NCBI GenBank assembly: GCA_963558075.1
Contig: CAUWFN010000042.1
Span: 1-16,670 of the forward strand
DNA from: CALHKP01 sp963558075
GTDB lineage: Bacteria > Bacillota > Clostridia > Peptostreptococcales > Anaerovoracaceae
Reading direction: 5' to 3'
DNA: 16,670 nucleotides
In this document: positions 6,351 through 14,420 of the stretch, in pieces
Layout of the letters: each line of letters starts with the position of its first letter
How positions within the stretch are numbered: the first letter of the stretch is position 1
The notes under the pieces: generated by a model
Told to the model about the DNA's origin: nothing
Databases searched by the model: none
What the model saw: only the letters and a program-made list of their open reading frames with translations
Program-made: the position numbers and the translations under genes

Positions 6351-7781
6351 ATGTATAATCCAAAATCACTAAAAGCCGAGGAATTCATTTCCCACGAGGA
6401 AATTCTCGACACGCTTGCCTTTGCTCAAGCAAACAAAAACAATGTAGAGCTTATCGAAAAGGTCTTACAGAAAGCTGAGCTGGAAAAAGGAATTGACCAC
6501 CGCGAAGCTTCACTTCTTCTTGCCTGCGATGACCCTGCTGTAACTGAAAGAATTTATAAACTTGCGCAGAAAATCAAGAAAGATTTCTACGGAAACAGAA
6601 TCGTTATGTTTGCGCCTCTATATCTTTCTAACTACTGCGTAAATGGCTGTGTATATTGTCCATACCATCATCAGAACAAACACATTTCAAGAAAGAAACT
6701 TACTCAGGATGAAATCAGACAGGAAGTTATCGCCCTTCAGGATATGGGCCACAAACGTCTTGCACTTGAGGCTGGCGAGGACCCTGTTAACAATCCTATA
6801 GAATACATTCTTGAATCAATTAAGACTATTTACTCAATCAACCACAAAAACGGCGCTATCAGACGTGTAAACGTCAACATCGCTGCAACTACAGTTGAAG
6901 AATACAGAATGCTAAAAGAAGCCGGGATCGGAACTTATATTCTATTCCAGGAAACATACAACAAAAAAGCTTACGAAGAGCTTCACCCTGTTGGACCAAA
7001 ACACAACTATAACTGGCATACAGAAGCTATGGATAGAGCCATGGAAGGCGGAATTGACGATGTAGGCCTTGGAGTTTTATTCGGTCTTGATACTTACAAC
7101 TACGAGCTTGCAGGTCTTTTGATGCATGCAGAGCACCTCGAAGCAGTTCACGGCGTAGGTCCTCATACTATCAGTGTTCCAAGAGTACGTCCTGCTGATG
7201 ATATCGACCCTGCTGATTTTGATGCCGGCGTTGACGGCGGTCTTACAGACGATTTGTTTGCAAAGATTATTGCCATTATCAGAATTGCAGTTCCTTATAC
7301 TGGCATGATTATGTCAACAAGAGAAAGCAAAGAAATGAGAGATAGAGGCCTTCATATCGGTATTTCTCAGATAAGTGGTGCTTCCAAAACAAGCGTTGGC
7401 GGATATGCTGAGCCAGAAGCAGAAGATGATAACTCTGCACAGTTTGACGTAAACGACAACAGAACTCTTGATGAAGTAGTAAAATGGCTTATGGATCTTG
7501 GATATATCCCAAGCTTTTGCACTGCCTGCTATAGAGAAGGAAGAACAGGAGATAGATTTATGTCCCTATGCAAGAGCGGTCAGATCCAAAACTGCTGTCA
7601 TCCGAATGCTTTAATGACGCTAAAAGAGTATCTTGTTGACTATGCTTCAGAAGAAACTCGCAAAACAGGAGAAAGAGTAATCACTGAATGCCTAGATGAT
7701 ATTCCAAAAGAAAAAGTAAGACAAATCTGCGAAGAGCATCTAAAAGAAATAGAAAACGGCAAGCGTGATTTCAGATTCTAG
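6351..7781 (+). CDS. hydG: [FeFe] hydrogenase H-cluster radical SAM maturase HydG (tyrosine lyase)
   Basis: HydG cleaves tyrosine to p-cresol and dehydroglycine, and from the latter makes the CO and CN- ligands of the H-cluster as an Fe(CO)2CN-cysteine synthon. The 476-residue length is normal. The radical SAM cluster motif is CVNGCVYC with Cys 96, 100 and 103. The C-terminal auxiliary (dangler-iron) cluster motif CX2CX22C is intact at Cys 390, 393 and 416, within FCTACYREGRTGDRF and NCCHPNALMTLKEYL. The barrel contains LALEAGEDP and the conserved QETYNKKAYEELHP segment. All expected ligands are present, so the enzyme should be functional. The ATG is preceded by AAAGG at a 10-nt spacing. It is third in the operon and ends 14 nt before hydF. 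Confidence 0.96.
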   Translation: MYNPKSLKAEEFISHEEILDTLAFAQANKNNVELIEKVLQKAELEKGIDHREASLLLACDDPAVTERIYKLAQKIKKDFYGNRIVMFAPLYLSNYCVNGCVYCPYHHQNKHISRKKLTQDEIRQEVIALQDMGHKRLALEAGEDPVNNPIEYILESIKTIYSINHKNGAIRRVNVNIAATTVEEYRMLKEAGIGTYILFQETYNKKAYEELHPVGPKHNYNWHTEAMDRAMEGGIDDVGLGVLFGLDTYNYELAGLLMHAEHLEAVHGVGPHTISVPRVRPADDIDPADFDAGVDGGLTDDLFAKIIAIIRIAVPYTGMIMSTRESKEMRDRGLHIGISQISGASKTSVGGYAEPEAEDDNSAQFDVNDNRTLDEVVKWLMDLGYIPSFCTACYREGRTGDRFMSLCKSGQIQNCCHPNALMTLKEYLVDYASEETRKTGERVITECLDDIPKEKVRQICEEHLKEIENGKRDFRF

Positions 7782-7795
7782 AAAAAGGTGATTTT

Positions 7796-9073
7796 ATGAG
7801 TGAATTTAAATCCGAAAAAATAGCTAGTGCAAGCTCAGGTACAGGACTTAACTCAACGCCAAGTGCAAACAGACTTCATATAAGCTTTTTCGGAAGACGA
7901 AATGCTGGAAAATCCAGTGCTGTAAATGCTCTTACTGGTCAAAAGGTTTCTATAGTATCTGATGTAAAAGGAACTACCACAGACCCTGTCAGCAAGGCTA
8001 TGGAAATCCTTCCAATCGGCCCTGTCAGCATAATAGATACAGCCGGAATCGATGATGAAGGTGAAATCGGCATGGCTCGAATAGACCGCTCCCTTAGGGT
8101 TCTTGCAAAGACTGATGTTGCAATCCTAGTAACAGATGTAACAAACAGATTTTCCAAATACGAGGAAAACTTAATAGACCAGTTTAAAAAGAGAAATACT
8201 CCGTTCATACTTCTTGTGAACAAAACAGATCTTCTCCAAGAATCTGACCTTTCAGGTAATGATGGATCTGTCAAAGACAGCTTTGATAAAAAAGCTAAGG
8301 CCCTAGGATGTCCTGCCGTTTATTTTTCGGCAGTTACAGGAAATGGCATAGATGAGCTAAAAAAAGCAATCATAGAAGTATGCGGAGATAGAAAAGAAAA
8401 GTATATACTTGGAGATGTTCTTACCCCTAATAAGCTTGTAATTTTAGTTACGCCTATAGATGAATCAGCACCAAAAGGTAGGCTTATTCTTCCACAAGTA
8501 CAGACTATACGAGATATCCTAGATTCTCACTGCATGTGCATGACAGTTCAGTTTGAGCAGCTTGCCTACGCTCTTTCTGCACTAAAAGAGCCTCCGTTTG
8601 CAGTTATTACAGACAGCCAAATCTTTGATAAGGTTAAATCTGTAGTTCCAGGCGACATCTACTTGACATCATTTTCTATTCTCTTTGCTAGATTTAAGGG
8701 AATCTTGGATACTGCGGCAAAAGGTGCTTTCGCCTGTGAAAATCTAAAGGACGGGGATAAAGTCTTAATCTCCGAAGGCTGCACTCATCACAGACAGTGC
8801 AATGATATAGGAACTGTGCGTCTTCCAGCTTGGATAGAAGGCTTCAGCGGAAAAAAACTCGAGTTTGAGTTCACATCGGGAGGAGATTTCCCAGATGACC
8901 TAAGTAGATTCAGCCTGATTGTTCACTGCGGTGGATGCATGCTCAACGAAAAGGAGATGGAATACAGAATGAATTGCGCGAAGCTTCAGGGTGTTCCATT
9001 CACAAACTACGGAATTTTCATAGCTCACATGAATGGCATTCTTACTAGATGTCTCAAAATATTCGAGTCATAA
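7796..9073 (+). CDS. hydF: [FeFe] hydrogenase maturation GTPase HydF
   Basis: HydF is the scaffold GTPase on which the 2Fe precursor is assembled before transfer to apo-hydrogenase. The 425-residue protein has a TrmE/Era-like G domain: G1 GRRNAGKSS at 33-41, G2 GTTTDP at 59-64, G3 DTAG at 81-84 and G4 NKTD at 142-145. A dimerisation domain follows. The C-terminal Fe-S domain contains C329-T-H331 and H377-C-G-G-C381, matching the family pattern CxH...HCxxC with 45 residues between. Everything needed for function is visible. The ATG follows AAGGTG closely and the gene begins 14 nt after hydG, so the two are probably translated together. It is the last gene of the operon, closed by the terminator at 9140-9182. 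The hydrogenase itself is not in this window. Confidence 0.96.
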   Translation: MSEFKSEKIASASSGTGLNSTPSANRLHISFFGRRNAGKSSAVNALTGQKVSIVSDVKGTTTDPVSKAMEILPIGPVSIIDTAGIDDEGEIGMARIDRSLRVLAKTDVAILVTDVTNRFSKYEENLIDQFKKRNTPFILLVNKTDLLQESDLSGNDGSVKDSFDKKAKALGCPAVYFSAVTGNGIDELKKAIIEVCGDRKEKYILGDVLTPNKLVILVTPIDESAPKGRLILPQVQTIRDILDSHCMCMTVQFEQLAYALSALKEPPFAVITDSQIFDKVKSVVPGDIYLTSFSILFARFKGILDTAAKGAFACENLKDGDKVLISEGCTHHRQCNDIGTVRLPAWIEGFSGKKLEFEFTSGGDFPDDLSRFSLIVHCGGCMLNEKEMEYRMNCAKLQGVPFTNYGIFIAHMNGILTRCLKIFES

Positions 9074-9139
9074 ATATTCAATATGGTAATTTTTAATTAG
9101 ATTCGATATTTTAACAGCTAAATTTTATCTGATTAGATT

Positions 9140-9182
9140 AAAAAAAGGAAGATTGGCATGATCCAAATCTTCCTTTTTGTTT
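9140..9182. terminator. Bidirectional terminator between hydF and the DUF436 gene
   Basis: AAAAAGGAAGATT (9142-9154) pairs perfectly with AATCTTCCTTTTT (9166-9178), with a further GG/CC pair inside around a short loop. T-runs follow the stem in both directions, so it can end both the hyd operon and the opposing cdaA-to-DUF436 operon. The bases from 9074 to 9139 are AT-rich and show nothing further. Confidence 0.92.
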
Positions 9183-9208
9183 GTTTTATTTTTCTGCCTA
9201 TAGCTAGA

Positions 9209-9778
9209 TTATCTCTGAATATCTCCACCTGACAGATGATCATCGTATACTGCACGTGAGCCGCCTATAAATTTTGGTCTTGTTCTTGCGCATACGACAT
9301 TTGCTTCTCCGATTTTTTTGACTGCGATTCTAACTGGAACTGCAACCTTTTTTAGGTGCATTCCGATCAAAGTGTCTCCGATATCCATGCCAGCTGTCGC
9401 TTTGATTTCTTCTACAGCAACAGGGTCTTTTGCGTTCTGATATACAGTCATTGCAAATGATCCGCCTGCATGAAGCTGAGGAACTACGTTCACGATTTCT
9501 GCTCCCGGTAGCAGAGCTTCTCTTTCTACAATAACTGCACGGTTAAGATGCTCGCAGCACTGAGCAGCAAGGTAAATGCCTCTTTCACTCAGGATAGGAT
9601 AAACTGCATCATATACAGCCTTTGCCGCATCAAGATCAGATCCTTTGCCGATATTAGCGCCTTTGATTTCGCTTGACGAACATCCGATTATAAAGATGTC
9701 TCCCTTTTCGATTCTTGCCTTTTCCAGAAGTTCAAGCAGAGCTTCTTCAGCTTCTTTTTTAATTGTTTCGTAAGTCAC
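9209..9778 (-). CDS. TIGR01440/DUF436 family protein (YwlG-like), function unknown
   Basis: This 189-residue soluble protein matches the UPF0340/TIGR01440 family, represented by YwlG of Bacillus subtilis, for which no firm function is known. Visible conserved stretches are GCSSSEIKG (32-40), KGSDLDAAKAVY, AAQCCEHLNRAVIVERE (71-87), HAGGSFA (103-109), GDTLIGMHLKKVAVPVR and the C-terminal ARTRPKFIGGSRAVY (164-178). There is no signal peptide or membrane segment. The family is sometimes described as NagB/glutaminase-like from its fold; I cannot confirm that here. The start is GTG, supported by a GGGAG site on the reverse strand (9787-9791). The gene begins 18 nt after ahcY and is last in the operon, so it is co-transcribed with the methyl-cycle and cell-wall genes; whether that reflects a shared function is unclear. 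Confidence 0.85.
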   Translation of the reverse strand: MTYETIKKEAEEALLELLEKARIEKGDIFIIGCSSSEIKGANIGKGSDLDAAKAVYDAVYPILSERGIYLAAQCCEHLNRAVIVEREALLPGAEIVNVVPQLHAGGSFAMTVYQNAKDPVAVEEIKATAGMDIGDTLIGMHLKKVAVPVRIAVKKIGEANVVCARTRPKFIGGSRAVYDDHLSGGDIQR

Positions 9779-9796
9779 TCTAATCGCTCCCTTCTA

Positions 9797-11050
9797 CTAT
9801 GCTAGATTCCAGCTATTTAAATATTTTACCTGTTCATCAGTCAGTGTGTCGATTTCGATGCCCCATGCTGCAAGCTTTCTTCTTGCAATCAGGTCATCGA
9901 TTTCACCGCTCACATCGATAACATGATTTCCAAGTGCTTCATGATTTTCTTTGATATAAAGTGCTGACATAAACTGAACTGCAAAGCTTAAGTCCATGAT
10001 TTCTGCAGGATGTCCATCAGCTGCTGCGATATTTACAAGCTTGCCTTCTCCGATTACATTTACTTCTTTTCCATTTGAAAGTCTATATGCTGTAATATTT
10101 GCTCTAGCCTCATGCTTTTCCTCGCATTTTGCTTCTAAATCTGCCATGTCGATTTCGCAGTTAAAATGACCTGCATTCGCAAGGATTGCCTGATCTTTCA
10201 TTGTAAGCATGTGATCTACTGTAATTGTCTTGCAGCATCCTGTAGCACTTACAAAGATATCTCCTAAAGGTGCAGCCTGTGACATAGGCATTACCTGATA
10301 TCCGTCCATTCTAGCTTCTATTGCTTTGACTGGATTTACTTCTGTAACTATTACGTTTGCGCCCATAGCAGCGGCTCTCATTGCAATTCCTCTACCACAC
10401 CAGCCGTATCCTACAACAACTACTGTCTTTGCTGCTACAATAAGGTTAGTGTTTCTCATGATGCTATCCCATGTTGACTGACCTGTTCCATATCTATTAT
10501 CGAACAGATGCTTGCAGTCTGCATCATTTACAGCTACCATAGGGAATTTCAGGATTCCGTCATGATCCATAGCCTTTAGTCTGATTACACCTGTTGTAGT
10601 CTCCTCACATCCTCCGATTACTTCCTCTCCGAGGTCAGGACGTTTAGTGTGAATCATTGTTACAAGATCAGCTCCATCATCTATGATGATGTTAGGCTTG
10701 TGCTCAAGACACATTTCGATATGTCTGAAATATTCCTCGTCTGTTGCCCCATGATATGCGTATACCTTAAGACCGCTGTCAGCAAGCGCTGCTGCAACAT
10801 CATCCTGAGTTGATAGTGAGTTGCTTCCTGTGATTGACATCTCTGCGCCTGCTGCTGCAAGAACCTTGCAAAGGTATGCAGTCTTAGCCTCAAGATGAAC
10901 TGACAGTGAAATTTTCATGCCAGCAAAAGGCTTAGTCTTTGAATATTCTTCTTCGATTCCTCTCAGAAGAGGCATGTTGTTTTTTACCCACTGAATTTTT
11001 CTGTGACCTGATGGTGCAAGAGAAATATCTCTAATTTCGTAATCTTTCAT
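9797..11050 (-). CDS. ahcY: Adenosylhomocysteinase (S-adenosyl-L-homocysteine hydrolase)
   Basis: This NAD-dependent cytosolic enzyme splits S-adenosylhomocysteine into adenosine and homocysteine, removing the product inhibitor of methyltransferases. With 417 residues it is the short archaeal/Thermotoga-type form rather than the longer eukaryote-like enzyme. It has SVHLEAKTA and SNSLSTQDDVAAAL near the N-terminus, IDDGAD (123-128), EETTTGV (149-155), KFPMVAVNDADCKHLFDNRYGTGQ in two parts around 168-191, and a Rossmann motif GYGWCGRG at 214-221. The usual C-terminal KPxxYRY tail is absent, as in other short forms. I start at the ATG at 11050, where GGAGG lies 5 nt upstream; an in-frame ATG four codons earlier overlaps that site. 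It follows glmS after a 75-nt gap holding two GC-rich hairpins. Confidence 0.93.
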   Translation of the reverse strand: MKDYEIRDISLAPSGHRKIQWVKNNMPLLRGIEEEYSKTKPFAGMKISLSVHLEAKTAYLCKVLAAAGAEMSITGSNSLSTQDDVAAALADSGLKVYAYHGATDEEYFRHIEMCLEHKPNIIIDDGADLVTMIHTKRPDLGEEVIGGCEETTTGVIRLKAMDHDGILKFPMVAVNDADCKHLFDNRYGTGQSTWDSIMRNTNLIVAAKTVVVVGYGWCGRGIAMRAAAMGANVIVTEVNPVKAIEARMDGYQVMPMSQAAPLGDIFVSATGCCKTITVDHMLTMKDQAILANAGHFNCEIDMADLEAKCEEKHEARANITAYRLSNGKEVNVIGEGKLVNIAAADGHPAEIMDLSFAVQFMSALYIKENHEALGNHVIDVSGEIDDLIARRKLAAWGIEIDTLTDEQVKYLNSWNLA

Positions 11051-11070
11051 TGAATCCTCCATGTAATGAA

Positions 11071-11119
11071 GCAGCAGCCAGAGGCTGCTGCAGTTATTGC
11101 TCGCGGCATAAGATGCCGC
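11071..11119 (-). promoter_or_regulatory. Two GC-rich hairpins in the glmS-ahcY spacer
   Basis: In transcript order, the first stem is GCGGCAT-CTT-ATGCCGC (11119 to 11103, 7 bp, 3-nt loop) and the second is GCAGCAGCC-TCT-GGCTGCTGC (11091 to 11071, 9 bp, 3-nt loop). Both are perfect and unusually GC-rich for this genome. Neither is followed by a U-run, so I do not call them terminators. They lie just 5' of the ahcY ribosome-binding site and could affect mRNA processing, stability or translation. They do not resemble the SAH riboswitch. Confidence 0.6.
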
Positions 11120-11125
11120 CTTTAT

Positions 11126-12964
11126 TTATTCTACAGTAACACTCTTTGCAAGGTTTCTAGGTTTGTCGATTGATTCGCCCTTTTCCTTTGCAACATAGTA
11201 TGCAAACAGCTGAAGCGGAACTACAGAAAGAAGCGAAGATACTTCATCAGCACATTCTGGAATATATATTGTCTCTGTGCTTTCTGCCTCTATCTTTGTT
11301 CTACCTTCTTTTGCAATCGATACAACATGCGCAAGTCTTGCTTTGACTTCTACGATATTTGAATACATCTTATCAAATAGGAAGTCCTGAGTTGCAAGAG
11401 CAATTACTATTGTCTCAGGCTCCATTAGCGCAATTGTACCATGTTTCAGCTCTCCTGCCGCAATGGCAAATGAGTTGATGTATGAAATTTCCTTCAGCTT
11501 AAGAGATCCTTCGTAGGCAACTGCCGAATCAAGTCCTCTTCCGATGAAGAATACATTATTTCTGTTGTACAGATATTTTGCTAGGCTTTCGATTTCGCCT
11601 TCTTTTTTTAGAACTTCTTCTACTTTTTCTGGCATAGCCTTTAGCTCACCGATTATGTAGTTATAGTACTCTTCTGTGATAGTTCCTCTGAGCTGTCCAA
11701 AGTAAAGAGCAATGAGATACATGCACACAAGCTGAGTTGTGTATGCTTTTGTTGATGCAACTGCAATCTCAGGACCTGCCCATGTGTAGAAGACATCATC
11801 TGATTCTCTTGCTACTGAACTTCCAACTACGTTTACGACAGATAGAACCCTTGCTCCCTTTGATTTTGCTTCTCTCAGGGCTGCAAGAGTGTCGAGAGTT
11901 TCACCTGACTGGCTGATTGCGATGAAAAGAGTATTTTCATCTACAAACGGGTCTCTGTATCTGAATTCAGATGCTACATCGACTTCTACAGGAATTCTCG
12001 CCATCTTTTCTATTACATACTTGCCTGCAAGACCTGCATGGTATGCTGTTCCGCATGCTACGATATATACCTTGTTAAAGCTTTCAAGATTCTCTGCCGT
12101 TAGACTGATTCCATCTAGCTTAATCTGTCCATTTTCGTCTATACGACGCATCAAAGTTTCTTCTATGGCTTTTGGCTGTTCGTGAATTTCCTTTAGCATG
12201 AAGTGCTCATATCCGCCTTTTTCGGCATCCTCAAGACTCCATGTGATTTTCATTGCTTCACGCTTTACAGGTGTTCTGTCTTTACTGTATATTGTAATTC
12301 CTTCTGGAACACATACCAGCATTTCGTCGTTTTCTATCAGATAAATGTCATTTACATATTTCAGAAGAGCTGGAATATCTGATGCGATAAAATTGCATCC
12401 CTTTCCCGCACCTGCAATAAGAGGAGCATCTTTTCTATATGCTACAATCTTATCAGGCTCATCTGCAGCAATAACTCCGATTGCATATGCACCCTTCATC
12501 TGTCCTACTGCATCATATACAGCATCTTCTAGATTTCCGCCGTTTGCATCGTATATTGAACCTACAAGGTGAGCGATTACTTCTGTATCAGTTTCTGATT
12601 TAAATGTAACACCATGCTCTTTAATTAATTTTTCTTTTAATTCCACATAGTTTTCGACAATGCCGTTGTGAACTACTGCCACTGTGCATTTTTCGTTTGT
12701 ATGAGGATGTGCATTGACATCTGATGGTTCTCCGTGAGTTGCCCATCTTGTGTGACCAATACCTGTTGTTCCACAGATATTATCACCATCTAAAATAGCC
12801 TGAAGATTGTCTATTCCGCCTTTGCATTTTTTTACTTTTATTTTGCCGCCGTTAGAAATCGCAACGCCTGCTGAATCATATCCTCTGTATTCGAGCTTTC
12901 TAAGCCCGTCTACAATGATTCCCGCTGCATCATCATGACCGACGTATCCAACTATCCCGCACAT
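11126..12964 (-). CDS. glmS: Glutamine-fructose-6-phosphate aminotransferase (isomerizing)
   Basis: GlmS makes glucosamine-6-phosphate from fructose-6-phosphate and glutamine, the committed step to UDP-GlcNAc for peptidoglycan. The 612-residue protein begins MCGIVGYVG, with Cys2 as the N-terminal nucleophile of the class-II glutamine amidotransferase domain; HTRWATHGEP near 73-82 and the VHNGIVENY segment belong to the same domain. Two SIS sugar-isomerase domains follow, with CGTAYHAG, ISQSGETLDTLAALREA and GRGLDSAVAYEGSLKLKEI. The C-terminus KPRNLAKSVTVE is the family-typical ending. Start ATG at 12964, with an AAAGGG site upstream. It lies 67 nt after glmM, too close for a glmS ribozyme of about 150 nt, so this copy is apparently not under that control. 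Confidence 0.97.
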   Translation of the reverse strand: MCGIVGYVGHDDAAGIIVDGLRKLEYRGYDSAGVAISNGGKIKVKKCKGGIDNLQAILDGDNICGTTGIGHTRWATHGEPSDVNAHPHTNEKCTVAVVHNGIVENYVELKEKLIKEHGVTFKSETDTEVIAHLVGSIYDANGGNLEDAVYDAVGQMKGAYAIGVIAADEPDKIVAYRKDAPLIAGAGKGCNFIASDIPALLKYVNDIYLIENDEMLVCVPEGITIYSKDRTPVKREAMKITWSLEDAEKGGYEHFMLKEIHEQPKAIEETLMRRIDENGQIKLDGISLTAENLESFNKVYIVACGTAYHAGLAGKYVIEKMARIPVEVDVASEFRYRDPFVDENTLFIAISQSGETLDTLAALREAKSKGARVLSVVNVVGSSVARESDDVFYTWAGPEIAVASTKAYTTQLVCMYLIALYFGQLRGTITEEYYNYIIGELKAMPEKVEEVLKKEGEIESLAKYLYNRNNVFFIGRGLDSAVAYEGSLKLKEISYINSFAIAAGELKHGTIALMEPETIVIALATQDFLFDKMYSNIVEVKARLAHVVSIAKEGRTKIEAESTETIYIPECADEVSSLLSVVPLQLFAYYVAKEKGESIDKPRNLAKSVTVE

Positions 12965-13031
12965 ATATAATATCCCTTTCCTATAATCTGAAATTATACT
13001 TTAAACTTTATATTTCCCGCTATTTAATGAA

Positions 13032-14387
13032 TTAAGCGCCGTATTTGTCGCTAATAAGACCTGCAAGATCATCTGCAAGAACCTGAAGTCGTTCTGTATC
13101 TCCACCTTCAAGCATAACTCTTACAAGAGGTTCAGTACCTGATGGTCTTATGAGAACTCTGCCTGTTCCTTCTAGCTCTTTTTCGATTGCTGCGATTTCT
13201 GCCTTTACCTCTGGATCATCAGCAAATACTTTTTTGTTCTCGTTCTTAACGCGTGCATTTACAAGAACCTGAGGGAAGATTTCAATTTCCTCAGATAGCT
13301 CAGAAGCCTTCTTTCCTGAGCGCAGAAGAGCTTTGATGAACTGAAGTGATGACAAGATTCCATCGCCTGTTGTTGTGTGGTTTAGGAATATTATATGTCC
13401 TGACTGCTCGCCGCCGATTACGCAGCCAGTCTGAAGCATTGACTCAAGAACGTATCTATCTCCTACCTTTGTTACTTCTACATCTGCACCGATTACTTCT
13501 TTTGCGTATTTATGGAAACCTATGTTGCTCATAACTGTTACAGTTACTTTGTTTTCGGCAAGCTCACCTGTTTCCTTTAGCATTTTTGCACAGATGCAGA
13601 TTGTCTTGTCTCCATCGATAACATTTCCCTTTTCGTCTACTACGATAAGTCTGTCAGCATCTCCATCATATGCAAGACCGATATCAGCACCAACTTCAAC
13701 AACCTTTGCCTGAAGCTTCTCTGGATGTGTTGAGCCAATCTTGTCATTGATATTGATTCCATCAGGTTCAGCACCAATTACATGAACCTCTGCACCTAAT
13801 CTTTTGTACACTCTTGGTGCAACCTTGTATGAAGCACCGTTTGCACAGTCAAGAACAACCTTTAGACCTTCTAGGTTTCCTTCGATTGTTGAAAGAAGGA
13901 ACTCGCAGTATAAATCCATTGCATCGTCTCCTGCATCTAGACACTTTCCGAGTGCCTCGCCTGTAACGTGCATGTTTGTATCAATTCCTCTAATAATGAT
14001 ATCTTCGATTTCTTCTTCGATGGCATCATCTAGTTTAAAGCCTTCGCCGTTGAAGAATTTGATTCCGTTGTATTCAAACGGATTATGTGAAGCTGAAATT
14101 ACAACTCCCGCATCAGCACCGTATCGCTTTGTCAGATGAGCAATCGCAGGTGTAGGAAGAACGCCTACCTTGATTACATTTCCGCCTACTGCAAGAATAC
14201 CTGCAGTAATTGCGTTTTCTAACATGTCACCTGAAAGTCTTGTATCCATACCTATAACGAATACAGGTCTTTTGTTCTCTTTTCCGAGCACTGTTGCTCC
14301 TGCTTTTCCTAGGTTAAATGCCAGCTCCGGTGTAAGCTCAGAATTTGCAACTCCTCTTACGCCGTCTGTACCAAAAAGTCTACCCAT
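13032..14387 (-). CDS. glmM: Phosphoglucosamine mutase
   Basis: GlmM interconverts glucosamine-6-phosphate and glucosamine-1-phosphate, the step after GlmS. The 451-residue protein has the four expected sites of an alpha-D-phosphohexomutase: the phosphoserine loop SASHNP with Ser100, the Mg-binding loop DGDADR at 241-246, the sugar-binding GEQSGH at 326-331, and the phosphate-binding RPSGTEPLVRV at 414-424. It opens with MGRLFGTDGVRG, typical of GlmM. The ATG is preceded on the reverse strand by a strong AGGAGG site (forward 14395-14400). It begins 33 nt after cdaR. In Bacillus, Listeria and Lactococcus relatives GlmM binds and inhibits CdaA, so its position next to cdaA-cdaR fits a link between c-di-AMP and cell-wall precursor supply. 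Confidence 0.97.
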   Translation of the reverse strand: MGRLFGTDGVRGVANSELTPELAFNLGKAGATVLGKENKRPVFVIGMDTRLSGDMLENAITAGILAVGGNVIKVGVLPTPAIAHLTKRYGADAGVVISASHNPFEYNGIKFFNGEGFKLDDAIEEEIEDIIIRGIDTNMHVTGEALGKCLDAGDDAMDLYCEFLLSTIEGNLEGLKVVLDCANGASYKVAPRVYKRLGAEVHVIGAEPDGININDKIGSTHPEKLQAKVVEVGADIGLAYDGDADRLIVVDEKGNVIDGDKTICICAKMLKETGELAENKVTVTVMSNIGFHKYAKEVIGADVEVTKVGDRYVLESMLQTGCVIGGEQSGHIIFLNHTTTGDGILSSLQFIKALLRSGKKASELSEEIEIFPQVLVNARVKNENKKVFADDPEVKAEIAAIEKELEGTGRVLIRPSGTEPLVRVMLEGGDTERLQVLADDLAGLISDKYGA

Positions 14388-14420
14388 ATATTTTCCTCCT
14401 CATGTTTGTGTTTTTCAAAT

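Noticed and set aside
12965..13031. glmS ribozyme upstream of glmS
   Set aside because: The gap is far too short and shows no ribozyme-like core.
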